Source: CAYRTV01 sp964505785
GTDB taxonomy: Bacteria; Acidobacteriota; Aminicenantia; Aminicenantales; Aminicenantaceae
Assembly (NCBI GenBank): GCA_964505785.1
Contig: CAZDJZ010000015.1
Coordinates: 10,988 to 74,987 of the forward strand
Direction of reading: 5' to 3'
Length of the DNA: 64,000 nucleotides
The notes under the pieces were generated by a model. That model had not been told where the DNA came from and ran no database searches. It saw nothing but the letters and a program-made list of their open reading frames with translations. Made by a program: the position numbers and the translations under genes. Below are positions 23,980 through 33,634 of this stretch, piece after piece. Position 1 is the stretch's first letter; each line of letters opens with the position of its first letter.

Positions 23980-25914
23980 TTACATTCGTTCAGGCTGAGG
24001 AATGCCCATGAGTTTCATGGCGGTTTCCAGCTTTCTTTGAATGAAGGTTACGGTTAGAATGCGAATGGCGCGCAATCCTGCATTTTCTTCCGCCAGTATG
24101 GAATATTTATGGTAGTAGGTGTTGAATTTTTGACATAAATTGAATGTGAACTTGGCCAGATGAAGAAATTCTAATGTATTTAAGGAATGGAGGACTTCTT
24201 CATCCATTTTTGAAGCATAACGGACCATATCCCAGAAGTCGCGGAGTTCTTCTTCGGTGAGGAGATCCCATTCCAGATCCATCGGATGCCGGAAGAGGAT
24301 CGCCTCAGGCTCAATTCCCAGCCGCTGTTTGAGTTTTCGTAAAATACTATTGATTCGGACCAGGGAATACTGCAGGTAAGGCCCGGTTTCACCTTCAAAG
24401 CTGAGAGCATCTTCAAAATCAAAAATTATAATAGAATTACGAGCGAATTTAAGCATAAAATAGCGAAGCGCACCCCGGGCGATATCCTTGGATATGCACA
24501 TTTTCAGTTCCGGGGAAAAACCGGGGTTTCGCTTTTCCACCTCTTCCATGGCCTTGTTCTCCATTCGATCGATGAGATCGTCCGCTTTAACCCCGAGTCC
24601 TTTACGGCCTGAAACTTCCAGGAAATTTTTATCCTTATCAGACTCGGTCACCAACTGTCCCAATTCTTTCAAGCTTTTGGGAGACAAGGCGACCATCTCG
24701 TAGGAAAAATGATTGGAATTTTCCGCTTGCTCCATGTAACCAAGGGACTTCAACCCCTGGGTTACTACTTTTTGAGGATAGGCCTGCCGGATATCAATTA
24801 CGTTATAGACGCGGCCGGCATTTCCAAAAGCGGGATTATACTCTGTCGGAGAAGAAGCGGTTATCCAGATGGTATGACCGTCTTTTTTCAAAAACGGTTT
24901 ATAGTAAAAATCCTTGTTCAAAAGACCGAATTTCCATAATTGGTATGCAATATCCTTACCGACGTAGGTTACGGTTCCACTGGAACGGACGATGACCTTT
25001 TCCTGTTCCGGTCCTTCATCCAGCCGCATCACCCAGCATCCTTTATGCGGACCGTCATCCGCGAAAATGACCGCGCCTCTTTTTTTAAGAAGCTGAAACG
25101 CATTTTCCCAAAAATCCAGCCGGATGATATGACTTTCGCAGGCTTGGAGGTCGTAAGTGATATCTAAGCGCTCCATTGTTTCTACATGCGCTTTTAAGAT
25201 GCGGCGGGAGACATAAGCGGCCATATCATACTCAGGTCCGGCGCCTTGTTCGATTTTTTTAAGGATTTCGGATTTTCGTTGTCCGGCTTCAGGATTTTCT
25301 TCGAGATATGATGCGGCCTGCGCGTACAGGTCCCAGCAGTAATAATCAAATTTACCCGGCAGCTCCCGGATATCTTCCAGGGTTTTTTTCTTTATTTCCA
25401 TAAATCCGAAAACAACATCCGCCACTTGCACACCCGTATCGTCAATATAATTCTGAATTTCTATTTCATCGCCTTTGTAGCGGAGGCACCGTACAAGTGT
25501 ATCTCCGAGACAGGCATTTCGAAGATGTCCGATATGAGCGGCTTTGTTGGGATTAATGGAGGTATGTTCAACAATCTGCTTTCCTTGGTCCGGAGTTAAG
25601 GAGGAAGAAGCGGAATGAGTGAGCTGATTTAAAAAAAACTTCTTGCGGTCAAGAAAAAGATTGATGTATCCGGCACCGGCGACTTCGACTTTTTCAATTC
25701 CCGGGATGGATTGAAGCCGTTCCGTGACAGCCTGAGCGATTTTTCTCGGGCTGCTTCTTAATTTTTTAGCCAGCTGAAAAGGGAAGGCCAAAGCAAGGTC
25801 TCCCATTTCAATTTGAGGCGGGTAGGTCAGATCGATATCCTCAGGTTCTAAAGGAAAATCGTCTTTAAGTAATTCAAAGAATGCGGTGGTTAGTTCTTTT
25901 TTTATATTCAGCAT
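23980..25914 (-). CDS. argS: Arginine--tRNA ligase
   Basis: A 644-residue class I synthetase. The N-terminal ArgRS additional domain is followed by the HIGH motif AAHIGHLRN. The KMSK loop region reads VSGRKGLGVKADDLID; as in many ArgRS the Lys-Met-Ser is not kept. The C-terminal anticodon domain ends LMGIPQPERM, the family's usual ending. The start at 25914 (MLNIKKEL) is supported by a promoter just upstream (25931-25958) with a CGGAGC site between; the longer frame to 26019 would run through it. The gene is convergent with nothing on its right and diverges from gcvT. Confidence 0.95.
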   Translation of the reverse strand: MLNIKKELTTAFFELLKDDFPLEPEDIDLTYPPQIEMGDLALAFPFQLAKKLRSSPRKIAQAVTERLQSIPGIEKVEVAGAGYINLFLDRKKFFLNQLTHSASSSLTPDQGKQIVEHTSINPNKAAHIGHLRNACLGDTLVRCLRYKGDEIEIQNYIDDTGVQVADVVFGFMEIKKKTLEDIRELPGKFDYYCWDLYAQAASYLEENPEAGQRKSEILKKIEQGAGPEYDMAAYVSRRILKAHVETMERLDITYDLQACESHIIRLDFWENAFQLLKKRGAVIFADDGPHKGCWVMRLDEGPEQEKVIVRSSGTVTYVGKDIAYQLWKFGLLNKDFYYKPFLKKDGHTIWITASSPTEYNPAFGNAGRVYNVIDIRQAYPQKVVTQGLKSLGYMEQAENSNHFSYEMVALSPKSLKELGQLVTESDKDKNFLEVSGRKGLGVKADDLIDRMENKAMEEVEKRNPGFSPELKMCISKDIARGALRYFMLKFARNSIIIFDFEDALSFEGETGPYLQYSLVRINSILRKLKQRLGIEPEAILFRHPMDLEWDLLTEEELRDFWDMVRYASKMDEEVLHSLNTLEFLHLAKFTFNLCQKFNTYYHKYSILAEENAGLRAIRILTVTFIQRKLETAMKLMGIPQPERM

Positions 25915-25930
25915 GGTATTAGCTCCGGGT

Positions 25931-25958
25931 ATTATATCAAATTTCGATGCAAGGACAA
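25931..25958 (-). promoter_or_regulatory. argS promoter
   Basis: Minus strand TTGTCC (25958-25953), 16-base spacer, TATAAT (25936-25931). The start codon is 16 bases after the -10 box, so the leader is about ten bases long. Confidence 0.5.
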
Positions 25959-26158
25959 GATTCAAACGCAACTTTTTTGTTTGCCGCTGCGGTATGGGCG
26001 TATTACGGCTTGCTTGCATCCGCGGGTATAATGTGGTAGTAAATAAGTTTAGTTGTCCTGCTTACTAGATGTTCGAACAATTATTATTTATGCGTAATAA
26101 CAGAAGTCTCAACAGGCGGAAATATGAGCATATAATATAGTAAATAAAGGAAGGTCTA

Positions 26159-27244
26159 ATGAAGAAAACCTCTTTGTATGACAACCATAAAAGGCATCAT
26201 GCCAAAATGGTGGATTTTTTCGGATGGGAAATGCCGATCGAATATCATGGGATTGTTAAAGAGCATATGGCTGCCCGGCAAAACGCCGGTCTTTTTGATG
26301 TCAGTCATATGGGCGAAATTCTTATCCATGGTCCGGAGGCATTGGATTATGTGCAGTACTTGACTCCCAATGATGCTTCCAGGCTTGATATGGAAAGGGC
26401 CCAGTATTCCGCTATGACCACTTCGCAGGGCACATTTGTGGATGACCTGCTGGTTTACTGTTTAGGTGAAAAATCTTATCTTCTCGTTGTTAATGCCGCA
26501 AATACGGAAAAGGACTTCGACTGGGTCCTAAAACACAAGAATAAATTCGATGTCAAAGTCGAAAACTTGAGCGATAAATACTCGCAATTGGCGCTTCAAG
26601 GTCCTTCGGCAATAAAAATATTAGCCCCGCTTACAGGAATCCCACTCGATGAAATGAAGCCATTCCGGGTCAGGCAGGGCGAGGTTGCGGGTATAGAATC
26701 CATTGTTTCAAGAACAGGATATACCGGCGAGGATGGATTTGAAATTTACACGCGTTCTCCGGAACCGGGAAAAATATGGGATGCACTGATGGAAGAAGGA
26801 AAGGACAGCGGCCTGCTTCCTGTCGGTTTGGGCGCCCGGGATACCTTGCGGCTGGAAGCGGCCCTGATGCTTTACGGTAATGATATCGACGATACAACCA
26901 CTGTTTTGGAAGCCGGGCTGGGGTGGCTGGTCAAGTTCAATAAAGGTGATTTTGTTGGGAAAGATGCACTGGAAAAACAGAAGAAAGCGGGAATTGAGAA
27001 AAAATTGTCCGGATTCGAGATAATCGGCCGGGGAATCGCCCGTCCTCATTATCCTGTTTTTGCGGACGGAATGAAAACCTCGGAAGTGAGGTCCGGAACC
27101 TATGCGCCGTTTTTGAAAAAAAGCATTGGATTAACCTATCTCCCAGTGGAAAAGGCTAAGCCGGGAGCGGAAATTGAAATTGAGATCCGGGGGAAAAAGA
27201 CCAAAGCTCAGGTTGTTCCTCTCCCTTTTTATAAACGGAAATAA
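26159..27244 (+). CDS. gcvT: Aminomethyltransferase, glycine cleavage T protein
   Basis: A 361-residue T protein of usual length. The conserved start LYDNHKRHHAKMVDFFGWEMPIEY, split as typical, includes FFGWEMP; GLFDVSHMGE, the catalytic Asp region YLTPNDA, RTGYTGEDGFEIY and LGARDTLRLEA are present. It releases ammonia and passes the C1 unit from the aminomethyl-lipoyl H protein to tetrahydrofolate. It opens a plus-strand unit gcvT-gcvH-gcvPA-gcvPB-glyQ-glyS. AAAGGAAGG precedes the ATG, and a TATAAT at 26131-26136 may be its -10 box. No glycine riboswitch motif is seen in the 244-bp leader region. Confidence 0.95.
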   Translation: MKKTSLYDNHKRHHAKMVDFFGWEMPIEYHGIVKEHMAARQNAGLFDVSHMGEILIHGPEALDYVQYLTPNDASRLDMERAQYSAMTTSQGTFVDDLLVYCLGEKSYLLVVNAANTEKDFDWVLKHKNKFDVKVENLSDKYSQLALQGPSAIKILAPLTGIPLDEMKPFRVRQGEVAGIESIVSRTGYTGEDGFEIYTRSPEPGKIWDALMEEGKDSGLLPVGLGARDTLRLEAALMLYGNDIDDTTTVLEAGLGWLVKFNKGDFVGKDALEKQKKAGIEKKLSGFEIIGRGIARPHYPVFADGMKTSEVRSGTYAPFLKKSIGLTYLPVEKAKPGAEIEIEIRGKKTKAQVVPLPFYKRK

Positions 27245-27274
27245 ACAAATTTGTCATAAACTAAGGAGGTTTTA

Positions 27275-27664
27275 ATGTATCCGGATGCTTATCACTATTC
27301 CAAAGATCATGAATGGGTGAAAATCGAAGGCGATCAGGCCACTGTTGGAATTACGGATTTTGCCCAGCAGCAGTTAGGCGATGTTGTCTATGTGGAACTG
27401 CCCGAAGTCGGGGATAAATTGGAGTATCACCAGTCTATCGGGGTTATTGAATCCGTCAAGGCGGTCTCAGACGTATATTCACCTGTTTCCGGAGAAATAA
27501 CAGAAGTCAATAACAAACTCAATGACAATCCGGAAATTTTGAATGAGGACCCTCATGGCGGCGGCTGGATCCTCAAAATGAATGTTGATGACGATTCACA
27601 GCTGGAAAAACTGATGTCTGCTTCCGATTATGAGAAGTTTTTAGAAGGCCTGGAGGAAGAGTAA
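27275..27664 (+). CDS. gcvH: Glycine cleavage system H protein
   Basis: A 129-residue lipoyl carrier. The lipoylated Lys is K62 in GVIESVKAVSDVYSP. The N-terminal KDHEWVKIEGD and GITDFAQQQLGDVVYVELP segments are standard. It shuttles the aminomethyl group among P, T and L proteins. A strong AAGGAGG lies before the ATG. The L protein (lpd) is not in this window. Confidence 0.97.
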   Translation: MYPDAYHYSKDHEWVKIEGDQATVGITDFAQQQLGDVVYVELPEVGDKLEYHQSIGVIESVKAVSDVYSPVSGEITEVNNKLNDNPEILNEDPHGGGWILKMNVDDDSQLEKLMSASDYEKFLEGLEEE

Positions 27665-27666
27665 TT

Positions 27667-29022
27667 GTGAGTTACATATCTTTGAGCCGGAAAGACAAAG
27701 AGGAAATGCTTAAATTTGTTGGTATTTCCTCACTTGAGAATCTTTTTGATTCCATACCCGACGGTATCAGGCTGAGTCAGCCTCTGAATCTGCCTGCTGG
27801 AATGTCCGAGCCAGAGCTGTTAAATTATTTTGAGGAACTGGCAAGACAGAATCAATTTTGTAACTATACCTCGTTTTTGGGGGCGGGAGCCTATCCTCAT
27901 TTTATTCCTGCGGTTGTAGATTATCTCAGCAGCCGGAGTGAATTCGTTAGCCCGTATACCCCGTATCAGCCGGAGGTCAGCCAGGGAACCTTACAGATGA
28001 TTTTTGAATTCCAAACGATGATGGCTCAATTGACGGGCATGGATATATCCAATGCGTCCCTATATGACGGCGGCAGCGGTGCAGCCGAAGCCGTTTTGAT
28101 GGCCAACCGTATAAACCGGAAATCCAAGGTCATTTTGGCGGGCTCTCTTCATCCCCATTACCGCCGGATTATCCAAACCTATACCAAGAATTTAGGCTTC
28201 AAGCTTATCGAAATCAAATGGGATGCCTCCGGAAGGATCAATCCGGATGAACTCGCAGATAAAATGGACGGCGAAGTGGCTGCCGTTGTCTGTCAATCGC
28301 CGAATTTTTTCGGAGTTATTGAGGATCTGGGAAACATCGCGGAGATAGTCCATGAAAACAAAAGTTTGTTTATTGTTTCTATTGCGGAAATAATGTCACT
28401 AGGTCAGCTTGAATCTCCCGGAAAAGCCGGAGCGGATATTGTTACAGGGGAGGCCCAATCTTTTGGAATTCCCTTAAGTTTTGGAGGCCCGTTTCTAGGA
28501 TTTATGACATGCAAAAAAGAATACATCCGGCATTTTCCCGGCCGGATTGCAGGACAGACCCATGACGCAGATGGAAAGCGGGGATTTGTTTTGACTCTTT
28601 CAACCCGGGAGCAGCATATCCGCAGGGAAAGGGCTACTTCAAACATTTGCACCAACCAGGCGCTCTGCATGGCCCGCGCCGTGATATACATGGAGAAAAT
28701 GGGACAAAAAGGCCTTCGGGAGATCGCCCGCCAAAATATTCATAAATCCCGGTATGCTTTAAAAGTGTTAACCGGAATTAAAGGGGTAAAGCCCAAGTTC
28801 ACCGGACCTTCATTCAATGAGTTTGTGCTGGAATTTGATCATTCCTGGAAGGATATTGAGAGAGGCCTGCATGAAAACGGATTGCTCGGCGGCTTAGACT
28901 TGAGCCGCTTTTACCCTGAATTTGAAAACTGTGTATTGGTATGCGTAACCGAAACCCACAGCAAAGAGATGATTGAACGTTTAGCGGAAGCAGTGGAAAC
29001 GGTTGCTGCGGCGAAAGGATAA
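27667..29022 (+). CDS. gcvPA: Glycine dehydrogenase (decarboxylating) subunit 1
   Basis: A 451-residue N-terminal half of the split P protein. It begins with GTG two bases after gcvH, with GGAGGAAGAG as ribosome site. FLGAGAYPHFIPAVVDYL, YTPYQPEVSQGTLQ and LYDGGSGAAEA, each a family block, are visible. The split P protein (PA plus PB) is usual in thermophiles and many anaerobes. Together with gcvPB it decarboxylates glycine. Confidence 0.96.
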   Translation: MSYISLSRKDKEEMLKFVGISSLENLFDSIPDGIRLSQPLNLPAGMSEPELLNYFEELARQNQFCNYTSFLGAGAYPHFIPAVVDYLSSRSEFVSPYTPYQPEVSQGTLQMIFEFQTMMAQLTGMDISNASLYDGGSGAAEAVLMANRINRKSKVILAGSLHPHYRRIIQTYTKNLGFKLIEIKWDASGRINPDELADKMDGEVAAVVCQSPNFFGVIEDLGNIAEIVHENKSLFIVSIAEIMSLGQLESPGKAGADIVTGEAQSFGIPLSFGGPFLGFMTCKKEYIRHFPGRIAGQTHDADGKRGFVLTLSTREQHIRRERATSNICTNQALCMARAVIYMEKMGQKGLREIARQNIHKSRYALKVLTGIKGVKPKFTGPSFNEFVLEFDHSWKDIERGLHENGLLGGLDLSRFYPEFENCVLVCVTETHSKEMIERLAEAVETVAAAKG

Positions 29023-29026
29023 GACC

Positions 29027-30484
29027 ATGATTCGAGAGCCTTTGATTTTTGAGATAAGCGATCAGGGAAAAACCTCCACGCTGCTTCCTGCGTTGGATGT
29101 ACCTGAAGACAAGAGCTATATTGAATCGCTTTCCATAAGAAAAGATATAGAGGGATTTCCCCAGGTGAGTGAACCGGAAGTTGTCAGGCATTGCATTCGT
29201 CTTTCTCAGACTAACTATTGCGTTGATAAAGGAATTTATCCCTTGGGCTCCTGTACGATGAAATATAATCCTAAAATCAATGAAAAACTGGCATCCCTGG
29301 AAGGATTCACACATACTCATCCCTTTGCATCGCCTGAATTAACGCAGGGAAATTTGGAGATCATTAAAACAACGGAATCCTTCCTGGCGGAAATAACCGG
29401 AATGGATGCCTTTACCCTTCAACCCGCCGCGGGTGCCCATGGGGAACTGCTTGGAATGATGCTGATAAAGGCTTACCTTGAAGACCGGGGGGACTCGCGC
29501 AAAATTGTCTTGATTCCGGACTCCGCACACGGCACCAATCCTTCGTCCGCTCATGTTTGCGGATACAAAGTGAAGGAAGTGAAGTCTAATGATTCCGGAA
29601 CGATTGATATAGATGATCTAAACCGGATGATGGACGAGGATGTGGCTGCCGTGATGGTCACAAATCCCAATACCTTGGGTGTATTTGAATGCCGGATTAA
29701 GGAAGTTGCTGAAATCGTTCACGCGCATGGAGGCTTGATCTATATGGACGGAGCCAACATGAATGCCCTGATGGGGATTGCAAAACCAGGGGACATGGAT
29801 GTTGATGTTATCCACCTCAACCTGCATAAGACCTTCTCAACGCCCCATGGGGGCGGAGGCCCGGGGTCAGGCCCAGTCGGAATAAAAAAGACGCTGGAGC
29901 CTTTTTTGCCGGTTCCTTTAATCGAGGAGAGCGAAAAGGGTTATGTTCTCAATGATAAGCATTCCAAATCTATCGGACGGATCCATTCCTTTTATGGAAA
30001 TTTTCTGGTTGCCGTCAAAGCCTTGGCTTATATTCTGTCCTTAGGTCCGGATGGACTCAAGGAAGCATGTCAAATAGCTGTTTTGAATTCCAATTATATC
30101 CGGAAAAAGCTGGAAAGTATTTATCACCTGAAGTATAAAACACCGACTTTGCATGAATGTGTTTTTTCAGATAAATATCAGAAAAAGAACGGGATATCCA
30201 ATATAGATATTGCAAAGAGGCTCATTGATTTAGATGTTCATCCTCCGACGATGTCTTTCCCATTGATAGTTCACGGCGCTCTGATGACTGAGCCTACCGA
30301 GACAGAGAGCCGACGGGATTTGGATATGTTTATTCAGGCCATGAAGCAGATCGATAAAGAAGCCAGGGACAATCCTGAGGTATTAAAAAATGCTCCCCAT
30401 TCTTCTTATGTCAGGAGGCTGGACGAGACGGAAGCCGCCCGGAATCCGGTTTTGAAATGGACGCCGGATTCATTTTCCGATTGA
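29027..30484 (+). CDS. gcvPB: Glycine dehydrogenase (decarboxylating) subunit 2
   Basis: A 485-residue C-terminal half of the P protein. The pyridoxal-phosphate Lys is K268 (HLNLHKTF), followed by STPHGGGGPGSGPVG. YPLGSCTMKYNPK and FTLQPAAGAHGE are also conserved. The start at 29027 is preferred to the ATG at 29003, which lies inside gcvPA; AAAGGAT precedes it. It completes the glycine decarboxylase with gcvPA. Confidence 0.96.
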   Translation: MIREPLIFEISDQGKTSTLLPALDVPEDKSYIESLSIRKDIEGFPQVSEPEVVRHCIRLSQTNYCVDKGIYPLGSCTMKYNPKINEKLASLEGFTHTHPFASPELTQGNLEIIKTTESFLAEITGMDAFTLQPAAGAHGELLGMMLIKAYLEDRGDSRKIVLIPDSAHGTNPSSAHVCGYKVKEVKSNDSGTIDIDDLNRMMDEDVAAVMVTNPNTLGVFECRIKEVAEIVHAHGGLIYMDGANMNALMGIAKPGDMDVDVIHLNLHKTFSTPHGGGGPGSGPVGIKKTLEPFLPVPLIEESEKGYVLNDKHSKSIGRIHSFYGNFLVAVKALAYILSLGPDGLKEACQIAVLNSNYIRKKLESIYHLKYKTPTLHECVFSDKYQKKNGISNIDIAKRLIDLDVHPPTMSFPLIVHGALMTEPTETESRRDLDMFIQAMKQIDKEARDNPEVLKNAPHSSYVRRLDETEAARNPVLKWTPDSFSD

Positions 30485-30504
30485 AAGCCACGCGAATTTC
30501 GGAG

Positions 30505-30530
30505 CCATACCCTCAGGGAATGGGTTTTAT
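30505..30530 (+). terminator. Possible weak terminator between gcvPB and glyQ
   Basis: CCATACCCTCAGGGAATGG can fold as CCAT/ATGG and CCC/GGG with a TCA loop, followed by GTTTTAT. The stem is short with an internal mismatch, so partial read-through into glyQS is likely. Confidence 0.3.
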
Positions 30531-30553
30531 AGAAAAGAAGGAAGAATAAGTAT

Positions 30554-31405
30554 ATGAGTATTCAAAGTTTGATAATGAAGCTGCAAAGCTTTTGGGCTGA
30601 ACAAGGATGCTATCTGGCTGCTTCTTATGATGTTGAAGTCGGCGCAGGGACGATGACGCCGGATACATTTTTCCGGGTGATTGATAACAAATCCTGGAAT
30701 GTCGGATATGTCCAGCCGTCGCGCCGTCCCACTGACGGCCGGTTTGGTGAAAATCCGCACAGAGTTCAAAAACATTTGCAATACCAGGTCATCATGAAGC
30801 CATCTCCTTTTGATATACAAGAAAAATACCTCAACAGTTTAAAATTTTTGGGAATCAACCTCCATGACCATGACATTCGCTTTGACGAAGATAACTGGGA
30901 ATCGCCAACCATTGGTGCCTGGGGCGTGGGTTGGCAAGTGCTTTTAGACGGCCTGGAAATCACACAGTTTACCTATTTCCAGCAGGCTGGAGGAAGAGAG
31001 GTTCCTCTGGTGCCGGTAGAGATAACGTATGGGTTGGAAAGACTGGATATGTTTTTGGAAAGGAGAAATAATCTATATGATCTGCAGTGGTCTGATTCTG
31101 TAAAGTACGGAGACTTGCGTTTGAGGGAAGAGAAAGAGTTTTCTGAATATAATTTTAATCAGGCGGATATCAAAATGCTGCAGAAATCCTTTTCATTAAC
31201 CGCTGGGGAAGCCGCCCGGCTTATCCGCAAAAATCTCGTGCTTCCTGCATATGACATGTGCCTGAAATGTTCCCATTTATTCAACCTTCTCGATGCAAGG
31301 GGAGCTGTCAGCGTAACCGAAAGGGTGAAGATGATATCGCAGATAAGAAGCTTGGTGATAGAAGCCGCTGCTAAATATATTGAGATAACCGAGGGAGCAG
31401 ACTGA
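30554..31405 (+). CDS. glyQ: Glycine--tRNA ligase alpha subunit
   Basis: A 283-residue class II catalytic subunit. It has FWAEQGCYLAASYDVEVGAGT, the P-S-R-RPTDGRFGENPHR block, and WEVGWQ-like LGAWGVGWQVLLDG with QFTYFQQAGG. It pairs with GlyS in an alpha2beta2 enzyme. AAGGAAG precedes the ATG. The stop overlaps the glyS start (TGATG). Placement after the glycine cleavage genes suggests co-expression around glycine supply. Confidence 0.96.
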   Translation: MSIQSLIMKLQSFWAEQGCYLAASYDVEVGAGTMTPDTFFRVIDNKSWNVGYVQPSRRPTDGRFGENPHRVQKHLQYQVIMKPSPFDIQEKYLNSLKFLGINLHDHDIRFDEDNWESPTIGAWGVGWQVLLDGLEITQFTYFQQAGGREVPLVPVEITYGLERLDMFLERRNNLYDLQWSDSVKYGDLRLREEKEFSEYNFNQADIKMLQKSFSLTAGEAARLIRKNLVLPAYDMCLKCSHLFNLLDARGAVSVTERVKMISQIRSLVIEAAAKYIEITEGAD

Positions 31406-33480
31406 TGGAACTGCTTTTAGAAATTCGCACCGAAGAAATGCCTGCCGCACACATTCAAGCGGGGCTTAATCAGCTTAGAGACCGTCTTTATCATGAATTC
31501 AAATCCCACACACTTTTAGAGAATAATAATAAAAATCCTATCATTACCTATGGAACCTGCCGGCGGTTGATCCTGAATGCACAGATTGCAGCCTCCCAAA
31601 AAGACCGCGAAGAAACCGTTTTCGGCCCTCCGCGCAAAATTGCGTATGATTCGGACGGGAATCCGACACGGGCAGCTGAAGGATTTGCCCGGAATCAAGA
31701 AGTCCAAGTGGACGATTTGGAAGTTATTAAAGATGAACGGGGGGAATATGCGGCTGTGAAAAAAAAGGTTCGAGGTAAACCGGCCCCGGTATTGATTGCA
31801 GAATTTTTACCGCGAATTATCGCTTCGCTTTCGTTTCCAAAAATGATGAGATGGGGGAGTGGAAGATTCCGCTTTTCCCGGCCCATAAAGGGTATTTTAT
31901 GCCTATGTGACGGGCAAGTGGTTTCTTTTGAGGTTGGGGGAATACAAACGGAAGGATTCACTTTCGGCCATAAGCTTTTTTCTCCGGAAAAAATCGCACA
32001 GGATTCTTTTGCCCGGTATAAAAATTTGTTGGAAAAAAACCTGGTTATCATTGATGCAGAAGACCGGAGAAATAGAATTCTCCGGCAAGCGGAAAAAAAA
32101 CTGAAAGAAAAAGGTCTTCAAATTTATCCTGATCCGCAATTACTAGAAAAATTGTCCTTTGACGTTGAATTTCCGTATGTGATTACTGGAGATTTTCCGG
32201 AGGAATATTTGAATCTGCCGATTGAAGTCTTAAGTACGGCTATGAAAGTAGGACAAAGCTTGTTTTCCGTGATTAAGGATAACAGGCAAATGCCCATGTT
32301 TGTGGGAGTGACCGATGCTTGTCCTGATACGCAGTCTTTGGTGAAAAAAGGAAATGAACGGGTTTTGCAGGCACGCTTGGAAGATGCCCGCTTTTTTTGG
32401 GAGCAGGATCTTAAAACACCCATGAATGAAAGAAGCCTGCAATTAGAAAAAATCATTTTTCAGGAAAAATTGGGAAGTTATGCAGATAAAACCAGCCGGA
32501 TCAAAAAAATTGTTTCTTATTTAAGCACCAAGGTCAATCCCAAGGAAAAAGCTTTTTTAAACCAGGCAGCCGAGCTGTGTAAAGTGGACTTGCTTACGGA
32601 AATGGTGCGGGAATTTCCTTCCCTGCAAGGAAAGGCGGGAGGACTCTATGCCCGGGCGGAAGGATACCCTGAAACGGTATGGAAGGCCGTCTATGATCAT
32701 TACAAGCCGGTCAATATGGAGGATTCCGTTCCCGCAACACTTAACGGAGCGATTCTGTCGCTCGCAGATAAGCTCGATTCAATCACAGGCGTATTAGGTA
32801 TTGGAATACACATTTCCGGTTCCAAAGATCCGTTCGGTTTGAGGCGGGATGCTCAGGGAGTATGCTTGATTGTCCTGGAACATGAGTTGGATTTTTCATT
32901 TCCATTGCTCCTCAATAAAGTCATTTCCCTGCACGGGGAGAATCTGACTAAGGATAGAAATGAAATTAAGATGATTATCGCCGATTTTTTTCAAAACCGC
33001 CTGGCATATATTTTTGAAAAAAGAGGTTACCGGTATGATTTTGTGAATGCGGCTTTTGGAGCGGGATTTGACAATATTCATCATGTGTTTTTGAGGCTGG
33101 ATGCATTGAATAATATCAAGAATAAACCGGAATTCAAATCTCTGATACAGACAGCAAAAAGGGTCAACAACATATTGAAGGATCAGCCCTCACGCCGCTT
33201 AAACCCTGACCTGTTCGTTGCTAAAGAGGAAAGAGACCTTTACACCACGTATTCTATTCTAAGTGAGAATGTATCATCTCTGCTCAAGAACGGCCAGTTT
33301 AAAAGAGCCCAGCGGATGATTTTGAAAATACAGCCGGTGGTGGATAAGTTTTTTGATGAAGTGCTGGTCATGGATAAAGATACCCGGGTCCGAAAAAACC
33401 GCCTGGCACTGCTTCAGGAAATGAGCCGTTTATTTATCCGGATTGCGGATTACTCGCAGATTGTTGTGGACGGAACATGA
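31405..33480 (+). CDS. glyS: Glycine--tRNA ligase beta subunit
   Basis: A 691-residue beta subunit. It starts with LLLEIRTEEMPA and has KMMRWGSGRFRFSRP, the HD-like segment with LLTEMVREFPSLQG, SLADKLDSITG and the KDPFGLRRDAQG block. The C-terminal part resembles the ArgRS-type anticodon domain. It handles tRNA binding in the glycyl synthetase. Length is normal and there is no sign of damage. Confidence 0.95.
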   Translation: MELLLEIRTEEMPAAHIQAGLNQLRDRLYHEFKSHTLLENNNKNPIITYGTCRRLILNAQIAASQKDREETVFGPPRKIAYDSDGNPTRAAEGFARNQEVQVDDLEVIKDERGEYAAVKKKVRGKPAPVLIAEFLPRIIASLSFPKMMRWGSGRFRFSRPIKGILCLCDGQVVSFEVGGIQTEGFTFGHKLFSPEKIAQDSFARYKNLLEKNLVIIDAEDRRNRILRQAEKKLKEKGLQIYPDPQLLEKLSFDVEFPYVITGDFPEEYLNLPIEVLSTAMKVGQSLFSVIKDNRQMPMFVGVTDACPDTQSLVKKGNERVLQARLEDARFFWEQDLKTPMNERSLQLEKIIFQEKLGSYADKTSRIKKIVSYLSTKVNPKEKAFLNQAAELCKVDLLTEMVREFPSLQGKAGGLYARAEGYPETVWKAVYDHYKPVNMEDSVPATLNGAILSLADKLDSITGVLGIGIHISGSKDPFGLRRDAQGVCLIVLEHELDFSFPLLLNKVISLHGENLTKDRNEIKMIIADFFQNRLAYIFEKRGYRYDFVNAAFGAGFDNIHHVFLRLDALNNIKNKPEFKSLIQTAKRVNNILKDQPSRRLNPDLFVAKEERDLYTTYSILSENVSSLLKNGQFKRAQRMILKIQPVVDKFFDEVLVMDKDTRVRKNRLALLQEMSRLFIRIADYSQIVVDGT

Positions 33481-33533
33481 CATCACTAATGTAATCCAAC
33501 ATCCATAGGCTTTAGGGCGAAAGCTGCGCAGTT

Positions 33534-33600
33534 ATCCCGGAGAGCGAAGAATTGCAAATTTTCCGCAATTAAAATATGAACAGCCACCGGGATGGTTTTT
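33534..33600 (+). terminator. Nested inverted repeats after glyS, possible terminator
   Basis: In the 154-bp gap between convergent genes, ATCCCGG (33534-33540) pairs with CCGGGAT (33587-33593), followed by GGTTTTT. Inside is a second hairpin AATTGC/GCAATT (33550-33555 and 33565-33570). It may end the glyS transcript or be a structured RNA; nothing known was recognised. Confidence 0.3.
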
Positions 33601-33634
33601 GGTGAAAGATCAACAGGATAAGTAATAATTCAAA

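Noticed and set aside
25915..26158. Glycine riboswitch before gcvT
   Set aside because: No paired glycine-aptamer core was found by eye in the argS-gcvT gap; only promoter-like boxes.
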